DNA from: Schistocephalus solidus
Lineage: Eukaryota; Platyhelminthes; Cestoda; Diphyllobothriidea; Diphyllobothriidae
Assembly: GCA_017591395.1 (NCBI GenBank)
Contig: WEDG01002901.1
Span: 186,001-250,000, forward strand
Length of the DNA stretch: 64,000 nt
Reading direction: 5' to 3'
Part shown: positions 55,490 through 64,000 of the stretch, piece by piece
How the letters are laid out: each line of letters starts with the position of its first letter
Position numbering within the stretch: the first letter of the stretch is position 1
Notes under the pieces: generated by a model
The model's input: the letters and a program-made list of their open reading frames with translations, nothing else
Told to the model about the DNA's origin: nothing
Databases searched by the model: none
Translations under genes and position numbers: made by a program

Positions 55490-56600
55490 CAAGTAGAGGC
55501 GAATGCTCGCATTTCAGGTGTGTGTATAAGTAAAGATGAAGAAGGTTTTTCGCTCGCCGGAATCATGGCTTTATTCCTCTGAGCTTTCTGACTCTTACTG
55601 GAGTCCATCGTCAGAAATAAAAGCGGCAACAAAAACCAGCAGCACCAATAACACCAGTCTGCAGGTGATTTCATAGAGCTCGGTATGCCGGCGCCAGATC
55701 GATAAATCGATTGACCGAGTTCTCATTGGAAGTCAAGACTTCAATCAGTTCTCGGTTTATCTTGCTTCTAGTGTGGGCGATTATTTTCGTGGCTGTGAAG
55801 TTAAACTCGTGATCCATATCGTAGGGGTGGGCAGCCACTTGTGATAAACCGGCATTGTCTCACAGCCAGCTTATGCTCGTGTATGCGCGATCCAAGCATA
55901 TGTCCAGTCTGTCCTGTAAGGTTACGGGAACAGTTTTGGCACGGGATGCGATACACTTCTGCTTACTAGGATGTAATCTGCGTTTGCTTTTCATGACCCT
56001 GCTGCGTATGGTAGCTTTGGGCCGGTGTGCAATTTTGACACCTAGTCCCACGGCATTGCGCTCGGTCGCTTCTGACACGTTCTGGATGTATGAAAGCACG
56101 TGTCATACCGTAGGGGCTTGTTCTGGTTGGATCTTCTTGGAGCGAACACGTAGGCATCGGCTTATAAACGCCTTCGGATTGCCGTTGCGCGTAAACTGGT
56201 CGCAGAGGTAACGGGCCTCGCGTGCTTTTTCTGTCGGGTTGTTGCAATGCGTTTGAACAGTGTTCTCACAGGGCTTCGTTTGTGAGCCATCGTATGGTTG
56301 CTGTTAAAATTGAGAAGCTGCGTGGTGTTCGTCGCCTTCCCATAGACAGTTGTTTCTATTTCGCCGTTTGGACTTCGCCTGACAAGCACATCATGGAAGG
56401 GCAGCTGCTACTCCTTTTGTTCCCTCGATCTGGCGCCGGACTGGCTTTGCTGATGTCTACTTGGTCCCTACCCCTATGACTGTTGGTGGTATTTTTTGCC
56501 ACTTTTATCTCTGACGATGGACCCCAGTAATAGTTCGAAAGCTCCGACAAATAAAGCAATGATTTACGGCGAGCGAACAACCTTCTTCAGCCACTACATG
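55490..56600 (-). mobile_element. Penelope-like element nested in the LINE, with inverted ends
   Basis: On the minus strand are a connector (NSNHTMAHKRSPVRTLFKRI), LSYIQNVSEATERNAVGLGV and KIAHRPKATIRSRVMKSKRR, then the GIY-YIG part (GQTGHMLGSRIHEHKLAVRQ, about 55920-55860, after a frame change). The tail is degraded. The element is bounded by inverted terminal sequences: TCTGACGATGGACCCCAGTA on the + strand at about 56510 and TCTGACGATGGACTCCAGTA on the minus strand at about 55612. Each continues to CGGCGAGCGAA-ACCTTCTTC. It separates LINE connector sequence from LINE RT sequence that would otherwise be continuous. Confidence 0.8.
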
Positions 56601-56619
56601 CCGAGGACTTACCACTAGC

Positions 56620-57780
56620 TTGGCGGATAATTTGGTAGAGTTTGCGAGCGTCACCAACGTTTGCTGCCTGCTCCATGGAGGTCGCTATTTCAGACCAATA
56701 ATTCTGCTGGTCATCCCTAGCCGACTTTGTTATCATGTTTGGGAGTTTACTGAAGGGAGCATCGTTGCGGGACCTGGTTCGAGCCCTGGGCAGATAAATG
56801 CAGGGTTCGTCCACTGATCCAGTCACTGCGACGCCGCTGGGTTAATGCGAGAATGTTCTCAGCTGCTGCTGCATAGACGGATGTCTTCGGTGATAACTAT
56901 TGGTCATTGCATTCTCTGTCTGCTCGGGTCGTAAAATGGGATCGGATTTCTGTGTTCAGGGCTTCGACGGTGCTGGGTTACCCGATTTTTGCGATATGAA
57001 GGCTTTTCGCACGTGACGTTTTGGTCGCAGATGAGAGGTGAATTTTCAGGCGTGTGTGAATGAGATCGTGATCAGACCCGTGGGCGTTATCAGTTTTGGC
57101 ACAACGCATTGATCTGCTATCGTGCATCCAGCTTTTGAACCTTGAAGTAACTAGTATGTAGATGAGTTGACTTGCGGTATGTCATCGTTTGAATAACAAG
57201 TTAGCAGATGTTTGTGGTGATGCTGGAAAGCACGTGTTCGTGACAGTCTGTTCTGATCAGCAAAAATCAGCTTTTTCTCACCATTGTCGCATCGAGAGCC
57301 AAGTCCAAATCGGTCAGGAAGGTGACTGACGAGTCCCAGGGTCGATTCCTACCATTCCAGTCCCCACAACAATCACATCACGACGAGTATTTCTACTGAC
57401 TCCTGCAGCTGCGAGTAGGTCTCCTTATCGCACTGTTCGACAGAGATGTTGGTAAATTTACCCTTCAGTCGCACTTAAACCATTCGGTCATTGACTGATT
57501 CCCATGCAAGCAGTGCTCTGTTTGCTTGTTCCGAGGGGACAATAGCCACACTGTGCCTACCAGACGAGTCGCGTGGGTTGCTGTGGTACAGGGTGAAGTG
57601 ACAGTTGACTCCCGGTATCTTTATTTCTCTTGCACATTAGTCGGGGATTCGGACTTAAGACAAGCAGCAGACATCCACGTGGTACTGATGAAGACTGCGC
57701 GCCGTCAGACTTTGGATACCTGGGTCCAGAAAAGTTCGCACATTCCAGCATCCACTACCAAGAGTCCGTTCCTAGTTGAG
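56620..57780 (-). pseudogene. Endonuclease and connector of the second RTE-like LINE
   Basis: Heavily decayed. Fragments are recognisable in changing frames: QSLTARSLHQYHVDVCCL-like sequence near 57690, CDCCGDWNGR (the GDxNxR motif) near 57370, GRFGLGSRCDNGEK near 57290, DNAHGSDHDLIHTRLKIHLS (terminal His) near 57070, and the connector SARDDQQNYWSEIATSMEQA with DARKLYQIIRQASGK near 56680-56620. The order and distance to the RT at 55.4 kb, apart from the PLE, fit one element. Confidence 0.65.
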
Positions 57781-58264
57781 TAGTCCAGCTCGTATACTAA
57801 TCACCCGCACCACTGGACCAGGGTTGCAGAGCTCGTCGGTTCCTATTGACGCCGCAGCATGGATCATAGTACTGTAATCGAACCTTTTTTATGCGGTTTA
57901 TTGGGGATTTTGAATACAGGCGGGTCCCAAACAGCCGCTCGGATTGTTTTTTCTAGGTTATCTCTAGCGCTTTGGCTCAATAGCCTAACCACAAGACAGC
58001 GGTGGGAAGCATACTTATTTAATGACGGTTCACCGTCGCCATGTCACTGCTGTCCTCAGGCTTTGCGAAGCTTTATAAGGCTATCGGCTTGCCAGATCTC
58101 AGCCCTCCGCGCCCTGGTAGCATCGTCGTTGCTGGTCCGTGACCGCTTATTCGCCAGACCCGAGAGCTTTCCCATTTCGCAGCTTACATTCGTCGAAAGC
58201 CGTTCCACTATCCATAACCTGTGAAATCGCCGAGCAGCCAGCAGCTATTTTAACGAGTAGCCCA

Positions 58265-58500
58265 TCACTTGGAAGCGTCGAAGAGAAAGTCAACTGAAAA
58301 CCTGGTTTGAAACGGTTCATCAAGACATACAAGTGGTTCTTCCACATTGGGTATTCGGTCTCCGTCGCTGGAGAAGAGAATGGGTTGGGCTGTCCGAAAC
58401 CTGCTGCCGTGGATCGTCGCGCCTGGAGAGGTACAGTCTATGGCATCATCGGGACTGGCTAGATCAGGCACGATCACAGCCGTACCAAGTAGAATTAGGG
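58265..58500 (+). mobile_element. 3' end of the second RTE-like LINE family, + strand
   Basis: Reads QLKTWFETVHQDIQVVLPHW and VFGLRRWRREWVGLSE, the C-terminal end of the LINE protein. Frame shifts follow, and the end GACTGGCTAGATCAGGCACG matches (reverse) CTGGCTGGATCAGGCATG at 53800. Confidence 0.75.
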
Positions 58501-59539
58501 AAAACCCCCATGTTTGGCGCCTGCCTAAAGAAGATGAGCCGCGAGTTCCTCGAAGTAGTAGACTCGGGCGAGGTATTTGTTGATAGGCATATCAATTTAG
58601 ATGTCACATGCAGAGTTCTGACTTTCAATTGGAGGCGATCGCAACTAATACCGACTGGATAACCGAATACGGTGGAAGAAAACCGCAGACTCCTTTTGAG
58701 CACGATGTAACGTTTTCATACATTGCCCATTTGTTTGGGGATACCAGATGGGATTTTGTGCTCGGATACAGTACGCTTACTGAGCGACTTTATAGTGTAT
58801 TAGTTCCGGTGGTTCATAATGCTGTGGCCTCAAGAGCAGACTAAAATATAATTGCTGATACAGGTACAGACACGTACAAAGAGCCTCTTCCAAATAGGTG
58901 ACACAATGAAGACGGTTCACTTGGAGTACTGACCTTGTGAACAACTGTCTGGTATACGCTGGGATTACTCTCCACACTAATAAAATTATCGATGGTTGAT
59001 TAGTGCTATTTTCAAGGGTTGTTGTCCTAAAGGGCCGAAATTCTGCCCTTTGCAGTTGGTGTTATTAAATACGGTATGGTCGGGACTATTATCTACCTTC
59101 AATTTTTCTCGCGTCGTCTTTATAAACAATGGGAGCTGACATGGACTGCACCTACGCCTGTTTTCGCCCGAACGGAGTGAGGCTCTCCACTTGCAGGCTG
59201 TTGCGTTTCTTTTAGTTTCGTTGAGAGTAAAGAGTCACAATTTAATGTCAGCTTGCTCCCGAAAAGTCAACCTTCATACGGACAGAATTACGCGTTCATC
59301 AGAGTTCTGGGCAGTGGTTGCTGCGTTGTCCACCGTCGTCCGCACACAACCGAAATCCGTGCGAGTGGTGTTTACATAGGAACCCCGACATTCGTTAGTT
59401 TGCTACTCTTCAGGACGTTGGCAGAAAGTCCGCCGTCCTTCGAGTCGCCCTTGGTAGTGTATGGATTGTAGGATTAAGTTAAGCGAGAAACGTCGAGCAC
59501 TAGACAAGTGTAGCAAACGTCGCCAACCGTTATATGGAT
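58501..59539. other. No recognised gene
   Basis: No convincing domain or repeat recognised. Confidence 0.4.
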
Positions 59540-60060
59540 ACTACTCCTCCTTTTGAATGCACGCTCCTGTTAAGTAGACAATATCAAAACTCTCAACGCT
59601 CATTGAAGCAAACGAACAGAGCCAGTGAATAAATGCAAAGGCTCGAGTCCCAGATGTTTGCCTGAGCAAAGGAGAAATCAGTTCAAACACCGGAAAAATT
59701 AGGTTAATATTCTGAGCTTCCGAACTCGTGCAGCAGTTAATCGTCAGAGCTAGCAGCAGCAACGAAAAGGCGACAATTAGAAACCAATTAATGATCACTG
59801 GTGCATCCGGAGATGCCTGCGCTGGGCACTGTACGTCTTCGCTAGATCGATACATCGATTTATTGGGTCCCCATCCGTGGATCAGGTTTCAATCAAATCT
59901 TGGCTCGTCTTGTTTCCGGCGTGGGCGATTATCTTGACAGCTGCGTAATTGAATTAATGGCCCGTTTCGTAGGTGTGAGAAGTAACTTGCGATAATTCGT
60001 GGCCCCCTCGTTTAATCAATTTATTGTCAATGTATGTGCAATCCGAGCTGTTTAGCGGCC
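59540..60060 (-). mobile_element. Penelope-like element, 3' part
   Basis: On the minus strand: SHTYETGH, FNYAAVKIIAHAGNKTSQDL, NRCIDLAKTYSAQRRHLRMH, then the terminal-type sequence TAGCTCTGACGATTAACTGC. It is the conserved tail after GIY-YIG, with stops. Confidence 0.75.
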
Positions 60061-60309
60061 GAAAACTTCGAGGAAGGAACAGACCGATTAGTGTGACATG
60101 CCTGTAGAGATTCCAGTGGGAACTGGCTGAACAGAATCATTAGAAAGGCTGGCCCGTCTGCACTAACAATCAGAATATGAAACGAGGCATTTGTACGATA
60201 AAGATATACTAACGATAAAGAATCTTGATAGCGGTTACAAGAGTTAAGTGTGCAATGCTACAACGTTCTACAATCTGTCCCGATAGAGGGGGCAACACCG
60301 ACATATTAG

Positions 60310-60545
60310 CTAAACAACCGGTGGTGAGTGCAGCGATGTCGGCAACTGCAGGGAGGGGTTATGGGAGTGCTGACGAGACAGGATGAGAGTGAGAGCATTA
60401 CTGCGAGCGTTGTGGGAAGGGGTCAGCGGATAAGAGGGATAGGGACGCCGGCCACCTTCGCCAACACGCGATGACACCTAATCCATCCCAGATCCCGAAA
60501 AAAGTGCTTTCAATCTATTTTAACAATCCTGTCAGTTATATTGCT
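60310..60545 (+). repeat. Dispersed repeat family C, + copy 1
   Basis: Blocks AACCGGTGGTGAGTGCAGCG, GCAACTGCAGGGAGGGG, GGGGTCAGCGGATAAGAGGG, GCCGGCCACCTTCGCC and AATCCTGTCAGTTA are shared in order with 60865-61170 and, reversed, 51409-51712. Confidence 0.65.
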
Positions 60546-60864
60546 TGTTGCACAGCTCCCCGCTTAGGTGCAACACTTTCCTCAGTGCTGTATGGGTTTG
60601 GCATCCAGAACTAGTGAGGTCTCCATCCCACCGCTGCCACCAATGTAGCGGCCGAGGACTTCGTGTTTGGCACACACACAGGCGATTAAAGCACCTGTAG
60701 TCGTTTTTAGTTGGTGCGAGTAGTGAAAAGAGTCGCTAAGCCCCATGCCGATCGCACGTATGCAGTGGTCAGTAGAAGCAACAGCAAAATGTAGGAAACC
60801 GGTTCTACTCGCAAGAAAGATATAAACGCATGAAAGGGTACAAAGAAAATAAGCAAAGGAGCGT

Positions 60865-61170
60865 TATAAACATGCTTCATATGGAGTGCGGGGGATTCTC
60901 TTGTCCATTGGATAACCGGCGGGGAGTGCAGCGCTGTGGAAAACTGCAGGGTTGGGGACGATGGGATGCTTACATTGAGCGGGTGACAACGATACGATAT
61001 GTAGAAATGATAACTGCGGGGCCGGGGTCAGCGTTTGAGAATGATAGGGCGCACCGGCCTCTTCACCGACAATCGATTACTCTGCCCCCATCCTGGGCTC
61101 GCGCCAAAAGTGAGTATTCGTTCCACTTCAACAACCTGTTCAGTCATGTGGTGCGTTACACTGTCGTTAC
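60865..61170 (+). repeat. Dispersed repeat family C, + copy 2
   Basis: Blocks GGATAACCGGCGGGGAGTGC, AACTGCAGGGTTGGGGACGA, GGGGTCAGCGTTTGAGAATG, CACCGGCCTCTTCACCGACA and AACAACCTGTTCAGTCATGT; ends CTGTCGTTACA. The best match is the reverse copy at 51409-51712. Confidence 0.75.
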
Positions 61171-61420
61171 AAGGTCAGACATGCTATGCGATATACTACC
61201 CCAGATTGCTCTTTGTTGTTTATTTGTTCCTTGATTTTTGTGCCCATGCTGCTCATGGTAGCTTTGGGTCGTTGTAAAACTCCAAAATCTATTCCGGCAA
61301 CAATGCGCTCGGTGGCTTCTGAGACGCTAGTGTATGACAGCGTGCCGTATCCTTGGTGGTGGTTCTGTTTGGGTCCTCTGAGGCCGAACGCGCGCACATA
61401 CGTGAACATAAATTGACTGT
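61170..61420 (-). mobile_element. Penelope-like fragment, pre-endonuclease part
   Basis: On the minus strand: LSYTSVSEATERIVAGIDFG, RPKATMSSMGTKIKEQINNK and SGVVYRIAC, up to the start of the GIY-YIG domain, then it stops. Confidence 0.75.
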
Positions 61421-61439
61421 GTGATGGGGCGATGAATTA

Positions 61440-61765
61440 TCGCTGCCTACACCTGCGAAATGGGTCCTGAGTTCAAGTACGCAGCCGTCAAAATAATCGC
61501 CCACGCCGAAAAAAGACGAATCGAGAATTGCTTGAAGCCTTGTCCACGGATGGTGTATCGATCTGGCGCCGATGTACAGAGCCTGACTCAGTCTCCTCGA
61601 CTTTCGTCAGTGATCATTAATTAATACGTAACACCTATAAGTGTCGTTTGTTTTTGCTGCTGCCGCTGCTTCTAGCTCTGACGATGAAGTCCTACACGAG
61701 TTCGAAAGCTCAGATTTATTAACAAATTGTTCTGTCGCTCGACCAGACTTCTCTTTCACGCAACA
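61440..61765 (+). mobile_element. Penelope-like fragment, C-terminal tail
   Basis: The + frame reads VAAYTCEMGPEFKYAAVKII AHAEK and continues to the terminal-type TAGCTCTGACGATGAAGTCC and AGTTCGAAAGCTCAG. It is head-to-head with the minus-strand fragment just before it. Confidence 0.75.
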
Positions 61766-62787
61766 GCAACAGTCGCCTATGTAGAGTTAACTTTGAAGAA
61801 ACGACCATTGCCGCTAATATTCCTACCTTTTGAACAGGTCTGAGGGCTCAAGTTGCTGTAATTGCGTTAGGCCCCACTGTTCGGGTTTTGTTTTGCCTAC
61901 CAATTACACATTTTCCAACAACTGAACCGAGTGATGTCATGATTTGCCACCGATTTCACTCATTAATTGAGCCTCTATTATGCTGTGAGCTCATCAATGA
62001 CTGTCTTTTTCGTATCCTTTTGTTACTTTCTGAACTATCAGCTCTTTATCCTCATTTTACGCGTCTCGGTTTGTTATCGTTCAGGTTTTTAGTGGCTTAA
62101 CCCGGACGGATGACCACGTCGCAATCAGCCAGGAAAAGGGTTCCTTCAGCCACCTCCGACCTTCATGGTCACGGGGAATGTATACCCTTGGCAATCACTC
62201 TGGCACAAATGGGCGAGTTCCTCAAGCCTGGTGCTTCTGGTTAGTTTCGACCTTTGCAGCCCTATCTGATATCTTGATTACGCCAGATCCGTTAAGCCCC
62301 TTCTCACTCGACCACTCCCTCGTGTGTGCGCGCTTCGAACATATTAAAGCCCGCGCCAAGGTACGTTCAGCTGATTTTCCCTAATTTCTGTAAAAATAAT
62401 GGTTACGACTCTAGAATTCTGGAGTGCATCTACGTCATTGTCAAACTTCCTTAATCTCATTTATTGTCTATTTTCTTCTGCTGCGAACCGTTGAGCCTTT
62501 CCTTGGCATTTACCACGCAATGCTTCACTGTCCTTCCAAGATGCGGCCACCAAAGAGGAAAAAGGCTGATTTTTACTGGACTTCTGAGGCATTTGAACTA
62601 TCTCTTCAGTCATGCCTTACTAAAAAAATTATTCTTAGGATACTGTCCTATTGATTCACCTGCACGTTGTGCGCGTGCTGATGTCGCGCCATCTTCCTAC
62701 AGGGTTGATGGGGCAGAATTCAAAATGTGTATTCCTGCGAAACAGTTACTGTCTATCCTGAATTAGGCTCAGTTTGAAGTAGCTCAC
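61766..62787. other. No firm feature
   Basis: A frame near 62260-62380 containing DILITPDP and LDHSLVCARFEHIKARAKVR faintly recalls the end of a LINE endonuclease. This is too weak to call. Confidence 0.3.
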
Positions 62788-63835
62788 TTGAAGATGATGG
62801 TACAAAAGTTCAGTTTGCACTCTCCGGATCCAGCATCCTCTGGGAAGCGGTCCATGCAGGCAGTGACTGCTATTATTACTGAATTTATTTATGATTCCGA
62901 CCCGGATGTGACTTTAGATTCTTGTTTCAAACATTGGGAAGTCATTATCCGCGTTACATTTGACATCGCCGATGAAACGTTGAAGATGCGCCTGTTATTA
63001 CGCAAATTGGATACCAAGCATCACAAGTGATACACTGATTATGCCGAAAAACCCTTGTGACTTCACACTCGACGAAACCGTCGAGCAACTTGCAGAAATC
63101 TTCGGGGAGAAAACATAACTTTTAATTATTCGATACCAGTGCCTAATGCTTGCGATGAATAAGACTGACGCTTTTCTACCGCTCACCAGTATTTTCAAAC
63201 GCGTGTGCTAACGATGGCAGAACATCAATTCAACTATTTCATCTTGTGTGCGCTCTCCAATCACCTCACAATGCTGAAATCAGAACTCGTCTACTCGGCA
63301 AACTTTAACAGGACCCCGACTCCACCATACGGACACTGACTACCGATTGTAAACGGTTCAACAATTTCAAAAATTATTATGCCATTGTGTAGCAACCAAG
63401 CCACGCACTCGCCACCACAAATGTTCCTGCTGCTACCCAACGCAAAGTCGATGTAATTGCACAAGCCCCAAGACTTGACGTCCAGAAAACCACCAACCAC
63501 ATGTCGGTAATGTGCTGATTTGCATTTTGTCCACTTCCACCCACTCAAGAAGCACGCTTGTCAGAACTGCTATAGTCGAGTGCGCAAGGAAGGTAACTGT
63601 GCAGCCGCCCGATCTTACGAATCAAAGGTACGCAAGAGGAAGATAGGCGTCCTTCAGACCATTCCAGTTCAAAGTCTTACTCCATTTCGTTTGCCTTCAA
63701 AATCGAATTCGAGACACGGAGGAAGTGCCTTACGATTACTATCGGTAACACCAGTACGCCTCCAACTAGATACAGCCTCAGATGTTCCCCTCATCTCTGA
63801 ACGTGCTTGCACGCCATTAGATGGTTTCCGATGAT
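62788..63835 (+). mobile_element. Ty3/gypsy-like retrotransposon: gag and protease start, decayed
   Basis: The gag-like part has FKHWEVIIRVTFDIADETLK and MRLLLRKLDTKHHK, then, frame-shifted, FTLDETVEQLAEIFGEKT. This matches the DUF7083-type gag region I recall from flatworm gypsy polyproteins. Further on, HFVHFHPLKKHACQNC and KEGNCAAA form CCHC-like knuckle remnants near 63525-63600. RLQLDTASDVPLISERA (63752-63800) looks like the start of a retropepsin, with DTASD in place of the usual DT/SG motif. Stops and shifts are frequent. No LTR was seen; the RT and integrase would lie further downstream, but the decayed frame ends at 63835. Confidence 0.6.
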
Positions 63836-64000
63836 CATATCGAACCAAAAGACGCTGAATATTTATTGCGGAAGGAGGGAGGGCATTAAATTCAAGGGAA
63901 CGTGTTGCCTTACCAAATGCCCGAAACTTAATGTACTTGACCATGATTGCATTGAAAAACACAGGCTTCTGGAAGTGCAATAGTTTGAATTATCTTGACA

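Larger units (their letters stand above)
53757..57800 (-). mobile_element. Second RTE-like LINE, split by a PLE
   Basis: On the minus strand the order is endonuclease remnants (about 57780-57000), a connector (56826-56620), a PLE insertion (about 56600-55490), RT (55440-54150), a C-terminal domain (54100-53870) and a 3' end near 53757 with an AGTACAAGTAAGTATAAACG tail. The protein differs from the LINE at 40.2-43.8 kb. A 3'-end fragment of the same family is at 58265-58500. Confidence 0.8.

Noticed and set aside
62178..62384. A possible LINE endonuclease end (DILITPDP... LDHSLVCARF)
   Set aside because: The resemblance is limited to a dozen residues, with no neighbouring endonuclease motifs.

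Overview
This is a eukaryotic, intron-bearing, transposon-saturated window. I see no bacterial gene organisation, no rRNA and no intact tRNA gene. The LINE, Penelope-like (PLE), SINE and Ty3/gypsy-like sequences look like those I recall from flatworms, especially diphyllobothriid tapeworms (Spirometra/Schistocephalus type). That assignment is inference, because no search was run. Very short GT-AG introns (35 and 42 bp in one transposon-borne gene) would also fit a flatworm.

The only host gene I can support is a pygopus-like gene on the + strand. Four phase-compatible exons are visible at 21997-22206, 25227-25539, 28251-28619 and 31812-32326. They end in a PHD finger close to the stop codon. 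The 5' exon(s) were not found. The introns are 2.7-3.2 kb long; two of the three hold recognisable mobile-element debris (family B, an RT scrap, a SINE), and the third holds only a possible weak repeat.

Everything else recognisable is mobile DNA. Region by region: 1-236, 5' end of an RTE-like LINE leaving the window; 1434-2407, a PLE 3' part between inverted ends; 2545-3172, a tRNA-derived SINE and a DNA-transposon end; 6100-6860, dispersed family B; 6860-18250, five CR1/Jockey-like LINE pieces in both orientations, with a probable nested insertion; 18461-19105, a 315-bp tandem duplication; 20656-21440, a small hAT element with TIRs and an 8-bp target duplication; 22-32.3 kb, the pygopus-like gene; 33.4-34.1 kb, a SINE cluster; 34.2-36.2 kb, a PLE beside telomere-like DNA; 39.65-40.11 kb, a PLE tail running into a (TTC)n array; 40.2-43.77 kb, a nearly complete RTE-like LINE; 43.77-44.60 kb, the 5' end of a DNA transposon; 44.65-46.74 kb, a degenerate CR1-like LINE; 46.96-51.41 kb, a foldback MITE split by a 3.9-kb DNA transposon; 51.41-51.71 kb, family C; 53.76-57.8 kb, a second RTE-like LINE split by a PLE; 58.26-61.76 kb, more LINE, PLE and family C pieces; 62.79-63.84 kb, a decayed gypsy-like gag/protease segment.

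The most striking system is at 46964-51405. A 535-bp near-perfect palindrome (257-bp arms, 21-bp loop, CGCT flanking duplication) was hit by a 3905-bp element with CCCTAATA-type ends and an apparent AG duplication. That element carries a Tnp_2-like transposase reading frame and, on the same strand, a multi-exon gene whose product resembles DUF4806 proteins. A second, truncated copy of the element lies at about 43770-44603.
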